A DNA stretch of 64,000 nucleotides. Origin: Betaproteobacteria bacterium (lineage in GTDB: Bacteria > Pseudomonadota > Gammaproteobacteria > Burkholderiales > Rhodocyclaceae). The position numbers were made by a program, and so were the translations under genes. The notes below the pieces were generated by a model that was not told the DNA's origin, ran no database searches, and was given only the letters and a program-made list of their open reading frames with translations. Location of the stretch: the NCBI GenBank assembly GCA_020621405.1, contig JAHRYN010000005.1, positions 62,001-126,000 on the forward strand. Reading direction: 5' to 3'. Of the stretch, positions 17,738-26,442 are shown piece by piece; within the stretch, counting starts at the first letter, position 1, and every line of letters begins with the position of its first letter.

Positions 17738-18748
17738 ATGGCCAGAAAGATCACTTACCAGCAAGCCATCAACGAGGCGCTGGATCAGGAAATGTCGCGT
17801 GACCCGAGCGTCATCGTGATGGGCGAGGACGTGGCCGGCGGTGCTGGCGCACCGGGCGACGACGACGCGTGGGGCGGTGTGCTCGGCGTCACCAAGGGCC
17901 TGTACGCCAAGCATCCGGGACGCGTGCTCGACACGCCCATCTCGGAGTCGGGCTATGTCGGTGCCGCCGTCGGTGCCGCGTGCAACGGACTGCGTCCGGT
18001 CGCCGAACTGATGTTCATCGACTTCATGGGTGTGTGCTTCGACCAGATCTTCAACCAGGCAGCCAAGTTCCGCTACATGTTCGGCGGCAAGGCGAAGACG
18101 CCGGTGGTCATCCGCGCCATGTACGGCGCCGGCTTCCGCGCCGCTGCGCAGCACTCGCAGTGCCTGTACAACATCTTCACCCACATCCCCGGGCTGAAGG
18201 TGGTGATTCCGTCGAATCCGTATGACGCGAAGGGCCTGCTGATCCAGTCCATCCGCGACAACGATCCGGTCATATTCCTCGAGCACAAGGCGCTGTACAC
18301 GATGGAAGGCGACGTGCCGGAAGAGAGCTATGTCGTTCCGTTCGGCGAAGCCGCCGTGGTGCAGGAGGGCGACGACGTGACCATCGTGGCGATGGGCCGC
18401 ATGGTCAATTACGCGAAGGACGCCGCAGCCAGCCTGCGCAAGCGCGGCATCCAGTGCGAAATCATCGATCCGCGCACCACCTCGCCGCTGGACACCGACA
18501 CCATTCTCGAAAGCGTCGAGCGCACCGGTCGCCTGGTGGTGGTCGACGAATCGCACCCGCGCTGCAGCATGGCGTCGGACATTTCCGGCTTCATCGCCCA
18601 GGAAGCCTTCGGCGCGCTCAAGGCGCCGATCCAGATGGTGACTGCGCCGCACGTGCCGGTGCCGTTCGCCGCTTCGCTTGAAGAGCTTTACATCCCGAGT
18701 CCGGCCCGTATCGAAGAGGCCGTGATGAAGGTCAAGGAGTACCGCTGA
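17738..18748 (+). CDS. acoB: Acetoin dehydrogenase E1 beta subunit
   Basis: 336 residues with GGAG 9 bases upstream. It contains the E1-beta signatures VIVMGEDVAGGAG, DTPISESGYVGAAVGAA and RCSMASDISGFIAQEAF. It completes the TPP site together with AcoA and docks on the E2 core. It starts 33 bases after acoA, and its stop overlaps the acoC start by one base (TGATG). Confidence 0.96.
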   Translation: MARKITYQQAINEALDQEMSRDPSVIVMGEDVAGGAGAPGDDDAWGGVLGVTKGLYAKHPGRVLDTPISESGYVGAAVGAACNGLRPVAELMFIDFMGVCFDQIFNQAAKFRYMFGGKAKTPVVIRAMYGAGFRAAAQHSQCLYNIFTHIPGLKVVIPSNPYDAKGLLIQSIRDNDPVIFLEHKALYTMEGDVPEESYVVPFGEAAVVQEGDDVTIVAMGRMVNYAKDAAASLRKRGIQCEIIDPRTTSPLDTDTILESVERTGRLVVVDESHPRCSMASDISGFIAQEAFGALKAPIQMVTAPHVPVPFAASLEELYIPSPARIEEAVMKVKEYR

Positions 18749-19860
18749 TGTCCGCAATCTTTACCGTCACCATGCCCAAGTGGGGCCTTTCCATGCAGGA
18801 AGGGAAGGTCAACCTGTGGCTGAAGGAAGTCGGTGACACGATCAACCCCGGCGAGGAAATCATCGAGGTCGAGAGCGAGAAGATTTCCGGCGCGGTCGAA
18901 GCCGCGACCAGCGGCGTGCTGCGCCGTCAGGTCGCCCAGCCGGACGAAGTGCTGCCGGTCGGCGCATTGCTCGGCGTCATCGCCGATGCCGATGTGTCGG
19001 ACGAGCTGATCGACGATCTGGTCACGCGTTTCCAGGCCGAATTCGTGCCGCCCACCGAGGACGAGGCCGATGCCGGCCCGCAGACACAGACCGTGCAGGT
19101 CGGTGGCGTGCAGCTGCGCTACCTGAAGCTGGGTGCGGATGCGGCGGGTGCGGTACCGCTGCTGCTGATCCACGGCTTCGGCGGCGACCTCAACAACTGG
19201 CTGTTCAACCATGAGCCGCTGTCGGCGTCGCGCGCGGTGTATGCGCTCGATCTGCCGGGGCACGGCAGTTCGACCAAGGACACCGGGATTGCATCGCTCG
19301 ATGCACTGGCCGAAGTCGTGGTCGGTTTCATGGACGCGGTCGGCATTGAGTGCGCGCATCTGGCCGGGCATTCGATGGGCGGCGGCGTGTGCCTGGCCGT
19401 GACGCGCCGGGCGCCGCAGAAGGTCAAGTCGCTGTCGCTGATCGCCAGTGCCGGACTCGGTGCCGAGATCAACGGCGGCTACATCGACGGTTTCGTCGCG
19501 GCGGCCTCGCGCAACGCCTTCAAGCCGGTGCTCCAGCAGCTGTACTCGGACGCCGATCTGGTCACCCGCTCGATGATCGACGACATGCTCAAGTACAAGC
19601 GTCTCGAAGGTGTCGAAGCGGCACTGACCAAGCTGTCCGCCGGGCTGTTCGCCGGTGGCGTCCAGTCGGAGCAGCTGGCATCTGCTGTCAGCGGCAAGCC
19701 GGTGCTGGTGATCTGGGGCGAGCACGACCGCATCATTCCGGCGTCGCATGCCAGTGCGATTCCGGGGGCGACGGTGAAGGTGTTGCCGGGTCAGGGCCAC
19801 ATGGTCCAGCTGGAAGCGGCAAGCGAAGTCAACAAGCTGATCGAGTCCTTCATCGGCTGA
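18748..19860 (+). CDS. acoC: Acetoin dehydrogenase E2, lipoyl domain fused to alpha/beta hydrolase
   Basis: 370 residues. The N-terminal lipoyl domain (about 4-80) has the modification site ESEKISG. The C-terminal domain (about 120-370) is an alpha/beta hydrolase with GHSMGGG, an Asp/His pair consistent with catalysis (GEHDR, GHMVQ) and a preceding LLIHGFGGD oxyanion region. This lipoyl-hydrolase fusion is the known AcoC arrangement and differs from pyruvate-type E2. It transfers the acetyl group to CoA. No E3 gene is in the operon, so a lipoamide dehydrogenase must come from elsewhere. Confidence 0.94.
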   Translation: MSAIFTVTMPKWGLSMQEGKVNLWLKEVGDTINPGEEIIEVESEKISGAVEAATSGVLRRQVAQPDEVLPVGALLGVIADADVSDELIDDLVTRFQAEFVPPTEDEADAGPQTQTVQVGGVQLRYLKLGADAAGAVPLLLIHGFGGDLNNWLFNHEPLSASRAVYALDLPGHGSSTKDTGIASLDALAEVVVGFMDAVGIECAHLAGHSMGGGVCLAVTRRAPQKVKSLSLIASAGLGAEINGGYIDGFVAAASRNAFKPVLQQLYSDADLVTRSMIDDMLKYKRLEGVEAALTKLSAGLFAGGVQSEQLASAVSGKPVLVIWGEHDRIIPASHASAIPGATVKVLPGQGHMVQLEAASEVNKLIESFIG

Positions 19861-19869
19861 TGCACCACC

Positions 19870-19897
19870 GGCCGCCGCGGCGTATGTCGCGGCGGCC
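19870..19897 (+). other. Intercistronic hairpin between acoC and lipA
   Basis: GGCCGCCGCG and CGCGGCGGCC form a 10-bp perfect stem with an 8-base loop in the 54-base gap, without a U-tract. It could stabilise the acoABC message or lower expression of the following cofactor genes. Confidence 0.45.
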
Positions 19898-19914
19898 ACT
19901 GAACGGACACCATC

Positions 19915-20868
19915 ATGAGTTCTGCTGTTGCTGGAGAAGGACTGCGCGGGCGCGAAAAGCTGGCGCGCATCCCGGTGAAGGTGCGCGACGATGTCGCGTC
20001 ACCGGCGAAGCCCGGGTGGCTGCGCGGCCGCGATCAGGACACGCCTGCCGTGCGCGCGCTGCAGGGTGTGCTGCGCGAACATGCGCTGCATACCGTGTGC
20101 GAGGAAGCCGCCTGCCCGAACATCGGCGAATGCTTCGGCAGCGGTACCGCGACCTTCATGATCCTCGGCGCGATCTGCACGCGGCGTTGCCCTTTCTGCG
20201 ACGTGTCGCACGGCCGGCCGCTGCCGCCGGATGGCGACGAACCGACGCGTCTGGCGCGCGTGGTCGCGGCGATGAAGCTGCGCTACGTGGTCATCACCTC
20301 GGTCGATCGCGACGACCTGCGCGACGGCGGCGCCGGGCACTTCGCCCGCTGCATCGCCGCCATCCGTGCGCTGAGTCCGGCCATCACGGTCGAGGTGCTG
20401 ACGCCCGACTTCCGCGGCCGCGAGTCTGCCGCGCTGGACGCACTCGAAGCCGCACCGCCGGACGTGTTCAACCACAACATGGAAACCGTGCCGCGTCTGT
20501 ACCGCGAGGTCAGACCGGGCGCGGACTACCGCGGATCGCTGGCGCTGATCCGCGACTTCGGTGCGCGCTTTCCGGGCGTGCCGACCAAGACCGGCCTGAT
20601 GCTCGGCCTCGGCGAAACCGAAGAGGAAGTGGTCGAGGTGATGCGCGATCTGCGCGCGCACGGCTGCGACCTGCTGACGCTGGGCCAGTACCTGCGTCCG
20701 TCGCCGGCGCATCTGCCGGTGATCGAGTATGTCGCGCAGGCGCGTTTCGATGCCTTGCGCCAGCGCGGCCTCGAACTGGGGTTCAGCGAGGTGGCGGCGG
20801 GGCCGCTGGTGCGCTCGTCCTATCGCGCGGACCAGCTGCACGAAGCGCATGGTCACCACCATGACTGA
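19915..20868 (+). CDS. lipA: Lipoyl synthase within the acetoin operon
   Basis: 317 residues. The auxiliary cluster cysteines CX4CX5C lie at C62, C67 and C73 ([12 protein letters not shown]), and the radical-SAM CX3CX2C at C88, C92 and C95 (CTRRCPFC). The C-terminal PLVRSSYRA serine/arginine motif is present. LipA inserts two sulphurs into octanoyl groups to make lipoate on E2 proteins. Its place after acoC suggests a dedicated or supplementary copy that lipoylates AcoC under inducing conditions. Whether a second lipA exists elsewhere cannot be seen. Its end overlaps the possible first thiS start. Confidence 0.96.
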   Translation: MSSAVAGEGLRGREKLARIPVKVRDDVASPAKPGWLRGRDQDTPAVRALQGVLREHALHTVCEEAACPNIGECFGSGTATFMILGAICTRRCPFCDVSHGRPLPPDGDEPTRLARVVAAMKLRYVVITSVDRDDLRDGGAGHFARCIAAIRALSPAITVEVLTPDFRGRESAALDALEAAPPDVFNHNMETVPRLYREVRPGADYRGSLALIRDFGARFPGVPTKTGLMLGLGETEEEVVEVMRDLRAHGCDLLTLGQYLRPSPAHLPVIEYVAQARFDALRQRGLELGFSEVAAGPLVRSSYRADQLHEAHGHHHD

Positions 20869-20875
20869 GGTCCGC

Positions 20876-21079
20876 ATGCACACCGTCAACGTCAATGGCC
20901 AGTGCGAGCCGCTGGACACCGACATGAAGGTCGGCGACCTGCTGGCGCGCATGGCACTGCGCGACCGGCGCATCGCCGTCGAGCGCAATGGCGAGATCGT
21001 GCCGCGCAGCGCCTTCGATCAAGTCCTGCTGCATGACGGCGACCGCATCGAAATCGTCATCGCCGTCGGAGGAGGCTGA
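20876..21079 (+). CDS. thiS: Sulphur carrier protein ThiS
   Basis: 67 residues from the ATG at 20876 (MHTVNVNG), chosen over the in-frame ATG at 20861 because the TGAGG site fits it and ThiS proteins are usually 65-67 long. The fold is ubiquitin-like ([26 protein letters not shown]) and the protein ends VGGG, supplying the C-terminal Gly-Gly that becomes a thiocarboxylate and donates sulphur to thiazole formation. It lies 7 bases after lipA and is followed at once by thiG. Confidence 0.9.
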   Translation: MHTVNVNGQCEPLDTDMKVGDLLARMALRDRRIAVERNGEIVPRSAFDQVLLHDGDRIEIVIAVGGG

Positions 21080-21080
21080 C

Positions 21081-21887
21081 ATGAACGCACCCTACAAGGA
21101 GTCGCTGACCGATCCGCTGGTCATCGGCGGCCAGTATTTCGGCTCGCGCCTGCTGGTCGGTACCGGCAAGTACCGCAACCTGACGGAAACCGCGCGTGCA
21201 CTCGACGCCAGCGGTGCCGAGATCGTCACCGTGGCGATCCGCCGCATGCCGCTCACCGCGACCGACGGCGAGCCCGGCCTGCTCGACGTGCTGCCGCCGA
21301 AGCGCTACACGCTGCTGCCCAATTCCGCCGGCTGCTACACCGCGGACGACGCGGTGCGCACGCTGCGCCTCGCACGCGAACTGCTCGATGGCCACGATCT
21401 GGTGAAGCTGGAGGTGCTGGGCGATCAGAAGACACTGTTCCCCAACATGCCGGAAACGCTGCGCGCGGCCGAAGTGCTGATCCGCGACGGCTTCCGCGTG
21501 ATGGTCTATTGCTCGGACGACCCGATACAGGCACGCGTGCTGGAAAACATGGGCTGTGTTGCCGTCATGCCGCTGGCCAGCCTGATCGGCTCCGGCATGG
21601 GCATCCTCAACCCGTGGAACCTGAAGATCATCATCGCCGAAGCGAAGGTGCCGGTCATCGTCGATGCCGGCATCGGCACCGCATCGGATGCTGCCGTGGC
21701 GATGGAACTGGGCTGCGACGGCGTGCTGATGAACACCGCCATCGCGCATGCGCGCAATCCGGTACTGATGGCGACGGCGATGCGTCACGCCGTCAGCGCA
21801 GGCCGTCTGGCCTTTCTGGCTGGCCGCATGGCGTCGGTGCCGTATCGCGCCGTCGCCTCGTCACCGCAGACCGGACTCATCGAATGA
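21081..21887 (+). CDS. thiG: Thiazole synthase ThiG
   Basis: 268 residues from the ATG at 21081 preceded by GGAGG. It has the TIM-barrel blocks of Thi[27 protein letters not shown] with the Schiff-base lysine, [14 protein letters not shown] and [14 protein letters not shown]. It forms the thiazole phosphate of thiamine from ThiS thiocarboxylate, dehydroglycine and deoxyxylulose phosphate. thiSG lies inside the acetoin operon rather than with other thi genes, and its product ends up as the TPP cofactor of AcoAB. Confidence 0.95.
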   Translation: MNAPYKESLTDPLVIGGQYFGSRLLVGTGKYRNLTETARALDASGAEIVTVAIRRMPLTATDGEPGLLDVLPPKRYTLLPNSAGCYTADDAVRTLRLARELLDGHDLVKLEVLGDQKTLFPNMPETLRAAEVLIRDGFRVMVYCSDDPIQARVLENMGCVAVMPLASLIGSGMGILNPWNLKIIIAEAKVPVIVDAGIGTASDAAVAMELGCDGVLMNTAIAHARNPVLMATAMRHAVSAGRLAFLAGRMASVPYRAVASSPQTGLIE

Positions 21888-21913
21888 CACGAACAACACA
21901 AGGAGGAAGTCAG

Positions 21914-22654
21914 ATGTCCGCACATTCACCCCGCAGAGTGGCGCTTGTCACCGGCGCCTCGCGCGGCATCGGGGCCGCGATCGCCCGGCGTCTCGCACGC
22001 GACGGCTTTCACGTCGTCCTGCACTACGGCAGCGGCGAGGCGGAGGCTCGCGATGTGTGCGCCGCCATCGAACGCGATGGCGGCAGTGCCTCGCTGGTCC
22101 AGGCGGACCTCGCTGCCCGCGACGGTGCCGCACGGCTGGCCGCCGGTCTGGCCGAACCACACATCGACGTGCTGGTGAACAACGCCGGCATCGCGCCCTT
22201 CATGTCCATCGAGGAGATGGATGTCGATACCTATGACCAGCTGTCCAACATCAACATGCGGGCGGTGTTCTTCGTCACGCAGCAGATGCTCGGCCGGCTG
22301 CGCGCAGGCGGCCGCATCGTGAACCTGTCGTCGGTGGTCGCCCGCACCGCCTTCGCCGGCATTCCGGCGTATTCGGCGACCAAAGGCTTCGTCGACGTGC
22401 TGACGCTGCAGCTGGCGGCCGAACTCGGTCCGCGCGGCATCACCGTCAACGCGGTGGCACCGGGCGTCATCGAAACGCGCATGACCACCGGTCTGCTCGA
22501 GAACGGTGGCGCGGACGCGGTGCAGTCGATGCAGGCGCTGGCCGGCATCGGCACGCCCGATCGTGTCGCCGGCGTCGTGTCCTTCCTGGTCGGCCCGGAC
22601 GGCGCGTGGACCACCGGCCAGACGGTCGATGTCAGCGGCGGCACCAAGCTCTGA
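21914..22654 (+). CDS. Short-chain dehydrogenase, last gene of the acetoin operon
   Basis: 246 residues from the ATG at 21914 with AGGAGGAAG upstream. The NAD(P)-binding motif TGASRGIG, the NNAG motif, and a catalytic Ser/Tyr/Lys set (NLSSVVAR..., YSATK) are all present, so this is an active classical SDR. The operon position suggests a carbonyl-reducing or alcohol-oxidising step on acetoin, diacetyl or butanediol, but sequence alone cannot separate this from a FabG-like reductase. Ends 12 bases from the convergent DUF218 gene. Confidence 0.88.
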   Translation: MSAHSPRRVALVTGASRGIGAAIARRLARDGFHVVLHYGSGEAEARDVCAAIERDGGSASLVQADLAARDGAARLAAGLAEPHIDVLVNNAGIAPFMSIEEMDVDTYDQLSNINMRAVFFVTQQMLGRLRAGGRIVNLSSVVARTAFAGIPAYSATKGFVDVLTLQLAAELGPRGITVNAVAPGVIETRMTTGLLENGGADAVQSMQALAGIGTPDRVAGVVSFLVGPDGAWTTGQTVDVSGGTKL

Positions 22655-22666
22655 TCTGGTACGGTT

Positions 22667-23428
22667 TCATGTTCCGCGCAGGGCCAGCGCGGCCCAGCCG
22701 AGCCATTCATGCAGTGCGGCGCCGGACTGCTGCAGCGCGCGCGTGCCGGGGATGAAATCGGCGGCTTCGAGATTGCCGGCCCGCTTGATCAGGGTCGGTA
22801 CGGCGATCGGTTCGAGGCCGGCGCGGCGGAATTCCTCCATCGAGCGGCGCATGTGGAAGGCGTGGGTGACCAGCGCCACGCGGCTCAGCCGGGCCGCGTG
22901 CAGCAGGGCAGCCGATTCGCGGGCGTTGTCGGCGGTATCGCGCGAGCGCGGTTCCACCCAGCGCACCGGCACGCCGAATTCGTCCATCACCTCCTTCATC
23001 ATGTCGGCCTCCGGCCGGCCGTCCCACACGACGCCGCCACTGACCAGCACCGGCAGCCGCGTGGTCCGTGCCAGATGCGCACCGGCGCGCAGCCGCTCCA
23101 GCGCGTAGCCATTGACGGTCTGTCCGCCATAGTCGACGAGCTTGTCGGTGGTGCCGGCGCCGAGGATGACGATGACCTGGGCATGCGCCAGCTCTCCGGG
23201 GGATGCAGCCGCCTGTGCCGGATAGGTCGACCTTTCGAGCCAGCCGGACAGTGCCGGCGTGCACAGCGCGTACAGAAGCAGCAACCCGCCGCCCGCCAGC
23301 GCCAGCCCGGTCCCGCGGCGGCGCAGCGCGAGCAGCAGTCCGGTGGCCGATATCAGCAGCGGGCTTGCCGGCGGCAGCAGCAATGCCGCGACGAGCTTCT
23401 TGAGCACGAACAGCAGAGAAGCCAGCAT
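22667..23428 (-). CDS. DUF218 (YdcF/ElyC-like) membrane protein
   Basis: 253 residues with two N-terminal membrane helices (about 5-35 and 41-62), then a periplasmic DUF218 domain: VIVILGAGT, ALERLRAGAHLA, LPVLVSGGV, EPRSRDTADNA and VALVTHAFHMRRS. Members such as ElyC and SanA act in envelope integrity or undecaprenyl-carrier metabolism; which applies here is not known. It is convergent with the aco operon and divergent from the DUF2802/SPOR pair. Confidence 0.85.
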   Translation of the reverse strand: MLASLLFVLKKLVAALLLPPASPLLISATGLLLALRRRGTGLALAGGGLLLLYALCTPALSGWLERSTYPAQAAASPGELAHAQVIVILGAGTTDKLVDYGGQTVNGYALERLRAGAHLARTTRLPVLVSGGVVWDGRPEADMMKEVMDEFGVPVRWVEPRSRDTADNARESAALLHAARLSRVALVTHAFHMRRSMEEFRRAGLEPIAVPTLIKRAGNLEAADFIPGTRALQQSGAALHEWLGWAALALRGT

Positions 23429-23541
23429 GGGCGCTTACCTGTCCAAAAAGCCTTATTATCCGGGCCAACACGCCGCACGGCGGCCACAACAACGCTTATG
23501 CGACGCAGTTCCCGCGTCGGCGGCTATCACGGAGCGCGCTT

Positions 23542-24006
23542 TTGATCGATCTGTCGGCAATCGGCTGGAAGGAGGCGGCGCTGGTCGCACTCGTCATACT
23601 GGCCGCCTACATGGGTTACGCGCTGATGCGCCTGTCCATGATGAATGCCCGCCAGCCACCGCCGCAACTGCCGTCGTCGGCCGAACTGGCCAGACGCGCG
23701 CTGACGCCCGATGATGTCGAGGTCCAGCTGGACGCGCTGCTCGACAACCGGCTGGCGCCGCTGATGCAGGCACTGGAAGCCCGTCTCGACCTGATCGAGG
23801 ACCGCATCGACGGCGTGTGCCGCCGCATCGAGACGGTCAATCAGTTGCCTCCGGTGGCGCCGCAGTACAGCGAGGCGCTGTCGCTGGCGGCGCGCGGCCT
23901 GAGTGCGGAAGACATCGCCGATCAGTGCGACATGTCGGTCGGCGAGGCGGAGCTGGTTCGCACGTTGGCAAAGAGCCGGGGCATGACCGGAGAGGGGACG
24001 GCATGA
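23542..24006 (+). CDS. DUF2802-type membrane-anchored protein
   Basis: 154 residues from a TTG start. One N-terminal membrane helix (about 12-30) is followed by a helical region likely to form a coiled coil (EVQLDALLDNRLAPLMQALEARLDLIEDRIDGV). A C-terminal helix-turn-helix-like segment follows (ALSLAARGLSAEDIADQCDMSVGEAELVRTL) as in DUF2802. Its stop overlaps the SPOR gene start in ATGA, so the two are translationally coupled. Function unknown. Confidence 0.75.
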   Translation: MIDLSAIGWKEAALVALVILAAYMGYALMRLSMMNARQPPPQLPSSAELARRALTPDDVEVQLDALLDNRLAPLMQALEARLDLIEDRIDGVCRRIETVNQLPPVAPQYSEALSLAARGLSAEDIADQCDMSVGEAELVRTLAKSRGMTGEGTA

Positions 24007-24746
24007 GCGGGCAGCCCGGCAAGGCTACGGCGGACGAACAGGGCGAACAGCGCACGGCGCTGCTGCGGCGCGTGGCGGTGGCTGGCGGCATGATCGCCAT
24101 GCTGATCGGCGCGCTGGCCGTGTTCGATGCCAGCCGGCGCCCGAAGGAAGAGGCGCCCGCTCCGCAGGCGAAGCCGGAAGCGCCGGTATCCGTGCCAACC
24201 GCGGTCGCGGAAGCACCGCCGCTGCCGCCGGCCGAGGAAACACCGGTCGAGGCATCGCCGGTCAATCTGCAGGAATTGCCGCCACCGTTGCCCGAAGGCA
24301 CGGCTCTGCCGGACAAGGCTGAAACGGCGCAGATGCCGGAAAGGCAGGAAAAACCGGGCAAGGCGGACAGGCCGGAAACCGCGGCACCCGCGCCGGCGCC
24401 GATACCGCGCACGGCTGCGCCGACCACCGGCAGACTGGTGATCGGCCACGAAACGCCTGCACCGGCCGCTCCTGTGCCGGCGATTTCGCGCGCACCTGCG
24501 CCGCAGCCGACCGGGCCCGTACAGGGGTATGTGGTGCAGGTCGGTGTGTTCAGCAGTGTTGCCAACGCCGAGGAAGTCCGCGCCAGACTGGCGCTGAACG
24601 GCATTCCGTCGCAGATCGAGGCCCGGGTGCACGTCGGGCCCTTCAAATCCCGTGCCGAGGCCGATGCAGCACGCGTCCGGCTGCGCGCCATCGGCATGGA
24701 CAGCGGTACGCCGGCGCCGGTAAGGAGTCCGGCCGCGCGCCCCTGA
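24003..24746 (+). CDS. SPOR-domain membrane protein
   Basis: 247 residues from the ATG at 24003. A cytoplasmic N-terminus and one membrane helix (about 25-43, GGMIAMLIGALAVF) lead into a long Pro/Ala/Glu-rich linker (about 48-175). A C-terminal SPOR domain follows (about 178-240: GYVVQVGVFSSVANAEEVRARL ... VHVGPFKSRAEADAARVRLRAIG). SPOR domains bind denuded glycan strands at the division septum, so a role in septal peptidoglycan or division is likely. Confidence 0.88.
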   Translation: MSGQPGKATADEQGEQRTALLRRVAVAGGMIAMLIGALAVFDASRRPKEEAPAPQAKPEAPVSVPTAVAEAPPLPPAEETPVEASPVNLQELPPPLPEGTALPDKAETAQMPERQEKPGKADRPETAAPAPAPIPRTAAPTTGRLVIGHETPAPAAPVPAISRAPAPQPTGPVQGYVVQVGVFSSVANAEEVRARLALNGIPSQIEARVHVGPFKSRAEADAARVRLRAIGMDSGTPAPVRSPAARP

Positions 24747-24814
24747 ATAACTCAAGCCGTGCGTACCTGCGTCGTTAACCCGGATATCCGTTCAACACGA
24801 AGAGGACCGGGCAT

Positions 24815-25936
24815 ATGGCGGTATTGGGGTGGATCAGGAAGCGCGAGCTCGATGCGGCTCGCGCGGAATGTGCGCAGCGGGATCAGGAGATCGCTGCGCT
24901 GAGGGCCGAGGTGGATCGTCTGAATGACGAGCACGGGCAGCTGCTGCAATCGCATGACGCAAATCAGGTGCGCAGCGACTTCGATGCCGGCCTGCTGCAG
25001 AACATGACGGCCTACGCGGATTCCTTCCAGCGCTTCCGGGCAACCCTGGCGGCACTGGCCGGGGTTGTCACGAACGAGGCCGGGCGCGCCGCCGAAACGG
25101 CGACACAGTGCGCCGAGACGGCTCACGGCAGCCGCAACATCGCGACCAGCCTGCATGACTATTCGGCGCGCCTGCAGGAGACCGCGCACAGCGTGGACAC
25201 GCTGCGCGAACGTGCCGGGCAGATCGGCGGCATCGTGCGGCTGATCCGTGAGATCGCCGACCAGACCAATCTGCTGGCGCTGAACGCGGCGATCGAAGCG
25301 GCGCGTGCCGGTGAGCAGGGGCGCGGTTTCGCTGTGGTGGCCGACGAGGTGCGCAAGCTGGCCGAGCGCACCGGCGCCGCGACCACGGAAATCTCCGGGC
25401 TGGTCAGCGGCATCCAGAACGACACCATCCAGGCCACCGGGCGCATGCATGAAAATGCGACCGACGCCGAGCGGTATTCGGCGGAAGGTCTGGAAGCCAG
25501 CGCCAGGATGGATGCGCTGAGCACGCAGGCCGGTGTCAATGGCGCGCACATGGCGACCACGTCCTTGCGCACCTTTGCCGAACTCGCCAAGGTCGATCAC
25601 CTTGCCTACAAGATGGACATCTATCAGGCGGCTTCCGGTCATTCCGGACGCAAGCCCGACAGCTTCGCCGGGCATTGCGACTGCCGTCTGGGCAAGTGGT
25701 ACTACGAGGGTGAGGGACGGCTGCGTCACAGCCATCTGAGCGGTTTCCGCGAACTCGAGGCGCCGCACGAAGCGTTTCACCGTGTGGGTGCCGAAGCGCT
25801 CGGGCAGGCGCTCGACGGCAACTTCGACGCCGCGCTCGATGGCATCGCGCGCATGGAAGCACTCAGTCTGGACGTGATCAGCCTGCTCGACCGGATAAGC
25901 GATGCCGCCGAACAGGTGGGTGCCCCGCATCGATAA
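24815..25936 (+). CDS. Soluble chemoreceptor with C-terminal CZB zinc-binding domain
   Basis: 373 residues with no membrane helix. It begins with a coiled coil (about 8-50), followed by a methyl-accepting signalling domain whose hairpin tip (about 145-200) reads [20 protein letters not shown] and [18 protein letters not shown]. The C-terminal CZB domain (about 265-350) keeps the 3-His/1-Cys zinc set: H in VDHLAY, C in [10 protein letters not shown], and H residues in HSHLSGF and PHEAFH. TlpD-like CZB receptors sense zinc or hypochlorous acid in the cytoplasm. It stands alone. Confidence 0.9.
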   Translation: MAVLGWIRKRELDAARAECAQRDQEIAALRAEVDRLNDEHGQLLQSHDANQVRSDFDAGLLQNMTAYADSFQRFRATLAALAGVVTNEAGRAAETATQCAETAHGSRNIATSLHDYSARLQETAHSVDTLRERAGQIGGIVRLIREIADQTNLLALNAAIEAARAGEQGRGFAVVADEVRKLAERTGAATTEISGLVSGIQNDTIQATGRMHENATDAERYSAEGLEASARMDALSTQAGVNGAHMATTSLRTFAELAKVDHLAYKMDIYQAASGHSGRKPDSFAGHCDCRLGKWYYEGEGRLRHSHLSGFRELEAPHEAFHRVGAEALGQALDGNFDAALDGIARMEALSLDVISLLDRISDAAEQVGAPHR

Positions 25937-26015
25937 TCCGCGATAATCCGGCGTTGTCGGGCGCGCCCTAGGCGTGCTCACGCACATTCACCCAACAACG
26001 TCCGGAGATATTTCC

Positions 26016-26396
26016 ATGCCGCGCACCATCGTTTCGACCCCCAATGCCCCGGCCGCCATCGGTACTTACTCGCAGGCGGTGAAGACCGGCAATACCGTCT
26101 ACATGTCCGGCCAGATCGGGCTGGACCCGGTCACCATGAGCATGGCCGACGGCATCGACGCGCAGATCAGGCAGGTGTTCGACAATCTGGAAGCCGTCGC
26201 CAAGGCAGCCGGCGCAACGCTCGACAACGCGGCCAAGGTGAATGTCTATCTGACCGATCTGGGCAATTTCACCAAGGTCAACGAAGCCATGACCCGTTAC
26301 TTCAACCAGCCCTTCCCGGCGCGTGCCGCAGTGGGTGTCGCCGCGCTGCCGCGCGGTGCCATGGTCGAAGTCGATGCCGTGCTGGTGATCGACTGA
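26016..26396 (+). CDS. ridA: RidA family reactive enamine/imine deaminase
   Basis: 126 residues from the ATG at 26016 preceded by CCGGAGAT. It has the family signature ATLDNAAKVNVYLTDL and the substrate-binding arginine in FPARAAVGVAALPRGAMVEVD. RidA hydrolyses 2-aminoacrylate and other toxic imines formed by PLP enzymes. It lies 46 bases upstream of recG. Confidence 0.92.
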   Translation: MPRTIVSTPNAPAAIGTYSQAVKTGNTVYMSGQIGLDPVTMSMADGIDAQIRQVFDNLEAVAKAAGATLDNAAKVNVYLTDLGNFTKVNEAMTRYFNQPFPARAAVGVAALPRGAMVEVDAVLVID

Positions 26397-26442
26397 TCCG
26401 CTCCGGCCGGAAGCAGTTACTCCGGCCGGTCCGTCGACGCCA

